Positions 5,600-6,762 of a DNA stretch of 6,762 nucleotides are shown here, in pieces. The notes below the pieces were generated by a model that did no database searches, was not told where the DNA came from, and saw only the letters and a program-made list of their open reading frames with translations. Origin of the DNA: Saprospirales bacterium (lineage in GTDB: Bacteria > Bacteroidota > Bacteroidia > Chitinophagales > Saprospiraceae); NCBI GenBank assembly GCA_003448025.1, contig DLXL01000176.1, positions 10,427 to 17,188 of the forward strand. The letters are read 5' to 3'. The position numbers and the translations under genes were made by a program. Every line of letters begins with the position of its first letter. Position 1 is the stretch's first letter.

Positions 5600-6762
5600 G
5601 TGGTTCCCAGTCAAATCCTTATCCGTGGATATTATCTCCTGTTTGTGCTCTTACCCTGGTCTTTGGATACTGACCTGGGTTTCGGGCACATGCTTTTGCC
5701 GGCAGAGCCTCTGATGGCGTTGCTCTCGGTGGGTGTGCTCATCTCGGTACTAAAAAGTGATGTTAGCCTCCTGTTGCAACGTAACCGGGCATTTCCTTAT
5801 CTTGCTTTAGGATATACAGGATGGTTGGCTATCAGTGCATTATACTCCACAATGCCTGGAGTCTCCTTCAAGTACTTGCTTGTTGAGGCTACACATGTCT
5901 GGGTTTTTGGGATCGGGTTTTGGCTGTGGCCCTCGCTTTGGCAGCGTTGTTTGTATTGGATGGGGATTTCTATGACTGGTTTGGCTGTATACGTATTGTT
6001 GCATCATGCCACCTATCATTTCCGGCCTGATCAGGCTAATTTGGCGCCCATGCCATTTTTCCCGGAAAGTAATATCTGGGCTTGTTTGCTGGTTATGCTG
6101 CTTTTTTGGTGGATATCTGTGTGGAAAAACCGAGGTCTACTCCACTGGTTCCAGGGAATTATCTGGATAATAGCATTGTTTTTTTCGGGTAGCAGAGGCG
6201 CCTGGTTGTCTGCCTGGCTGGCGATTGGCGCAGGGGTCATTGGCTGGGCTTCCTTTCGTGCAAAATGGCTGGTTTGGGGTGTTTGGCTTGCCGGAATAGT
6301 CATCGGCGCCTGGGTGTTATCCACCCGGACCGGATATGTATCGGAACAGGAGCGTATAAACCGTTGGAATTGTGCCTGGCGCATGGCTGAGGCACGCCCA
6401 TTCCTGGGCTTCGGGCCGGGTACGTTTCAGTTCCAATATATTCCCTTTCAACAACCAGACCAGATGACCCGCATCAGTCTGACATCCCCACTTATGGAAA
6501 GAACACCATCTAGTTATGGCAGGGGCGGCGGCGCGCATTCAGAATTTGCCAGAGCCTTATCTGAAACTGGTCTGGTGGGGCTGGGGTTTTGGCTGGCACT
6601 TTTTGGCCTGGGAATGGTCAGAGGGTTTCAGGCACTACGGCAAAATAAGGAGGTTCAATGGGGTTTACTTGCGCTGGGGAGTTTTCTGTTGCATGGCCTG
6701 GTCAACGATTTTTTACATAATGGTACTGTGGCAGCATTGGTACTGGGAACGCTGGTTTACTT
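5600..6762 (+). CDS. O-antigen ligase / polymerase family membrane protein (Wzy_C type), N-terminal 387 residues (cut by right edge)
   Basis: The frame is open from 5567 to the right edge. GTG at 5600 is the best start: it lies 10 bases after the hydrolase stop and keeps the first membrane segment (ILIRGYYLLFVLLPWSL, 6-22). The first in-frame ATG, at 5690, would remove that segment. The protein is strongly hydrophobic with many Trp and several predicted membrane helices. Family marks are LPAEPLMALL (33-42), FFSGSRGAWLSAWLAIG (194-210), ERINRWNCAWRMAEARPFLG (251-270), FGPGTFQFQY (271-280), and GAHSEFARALSETGLVGLG with H313 (311-329). These fit the Wzy_C domain and its large periplasmic loop, where conserved Arg and His residues matter for transfer of undecaprenyl-linked glycan. 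It may act as an O-antigen/glycan ligase, a Wzy-like polymerase or a protein O-glycosylation ligase, and sequence alone does not separate these. The C-terminal membrane segments are missing. Confidence 0.9.
   Translation, partial: MVPSQILIRGYYLLFVLLPWSLDTDLGFGHMLLPAEPLMALLSVGVLISVLKSDVSLLLQRNRAFPYLALGYTGWLAISALYSTMPGVSFKYLLVEATHVWVFGIGFWLWPSLWQRCLYWMGISMTGLAVYVLLHHATYHFRPDQANLAPMPFFPESNIWACLLVMLLFWWISVWKNRGLLHWFQGIIWIIALFFSGSRGAWLSAWLAIGAGVIGWASFRAKWLVWGVWLAGIVIGAWVLSTRTGYVSEQERINRWNCAWRMAEARPFLGFGPGTFQFQYIPFQQPDQMTRISLTSPLMERTPSSYGRGGGAHSEFARALSETGLVGLGFWLALFGLGMVRGFQALRQNKEVQWGLLALGSFLLHGLVNDFLHNGTVAALVLGTLVY

Noticed and set aside
5591..5607. CTTTGTGCGGTGGTT resembling the CTTTGTG repeat near the palindrome
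   Set aside because: It is short and lies at the probable start of the ligase gene without palindromic structure, so it is most likely chance.
6031..6538. Two minus-strand frames opposite the O-antigen ligase
   Set aside because: The plus-strand frame carries the Wzy_C signatures and membrane helices throughout, so these are antisense shadows.

Overview
The window looks like chromosomal DNA of a Bacteroidota bacterium, perhaps Chitinophagales/Saprospirales-like, although rank below phylum is a guess. The reasons are a SusB-type glycoside hydrolase family 97 enzyme, start-proximal boxes matching the Bacteroidota -7 consensus TAnnTTTG, little sign of Shine-Dalgarno sequences, relaxed lipoprotein signals, and a DUF21/CBS 'hemolysin' family protein. 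No ribosomal RNA, tRNA, CRISPR array or complete transposase gene was seen.

Layout: the left half is read on the minus strand and the right half on the plus strand, diverging from a 435-base spacer (3446-3880). Minus strand, in order of transcription: a secreted GH97 alpha-glucosidase-like enzyme (3445 to 1343); a small lipoprotein carrying two near-identical cysteine-rich, probably metal-binding modules (1281 to 754); and the N-terminal half of a CNNM/CorC-HlyC-type membrane protein that runs off the left edge (612 to 1). Plus strand: a small predicted outer-membrane beta-barrel protein (3881-4558), a lipoprotein alpha/beta hydrolase of the proline-iminopeptidase-like type that overlaps it by ATGA (4555-5589), and an O-antigen ligase/polymerase (Wzy_C type) starting 10 bases later and running off the right edge (5600-6762). 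The tight packing of the last three suggests one envelope-related transcription unit.

The most unusual structure is in the divergent spacer. An 82-base, almost fully palindromic element (3539-3620; perfect 31-base arms, 33 of 34 with the outer bases) is bracketed exactly by a 9-base direct repeat GACTTTGTG (3530-3538 and 3621-3629). This is the layout of a MITE-like miniature transposable element with a target-site duplication. Removing the element and one repeat copy restores a second, older imperfect inverted repeat (16 of 19 matches), whose left arm contains the predicted -33 box of the GH97 promoter. The element therefore seems to have inserted into a pre-existing palindromic repeat next to that promoter.

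No new multi-gene system is claimed. The candidates for follow-up are the nested palindromes, the duplicated Cys-rich lipoprotein module, and the coupled barrel/hydrolase/ligase trio.
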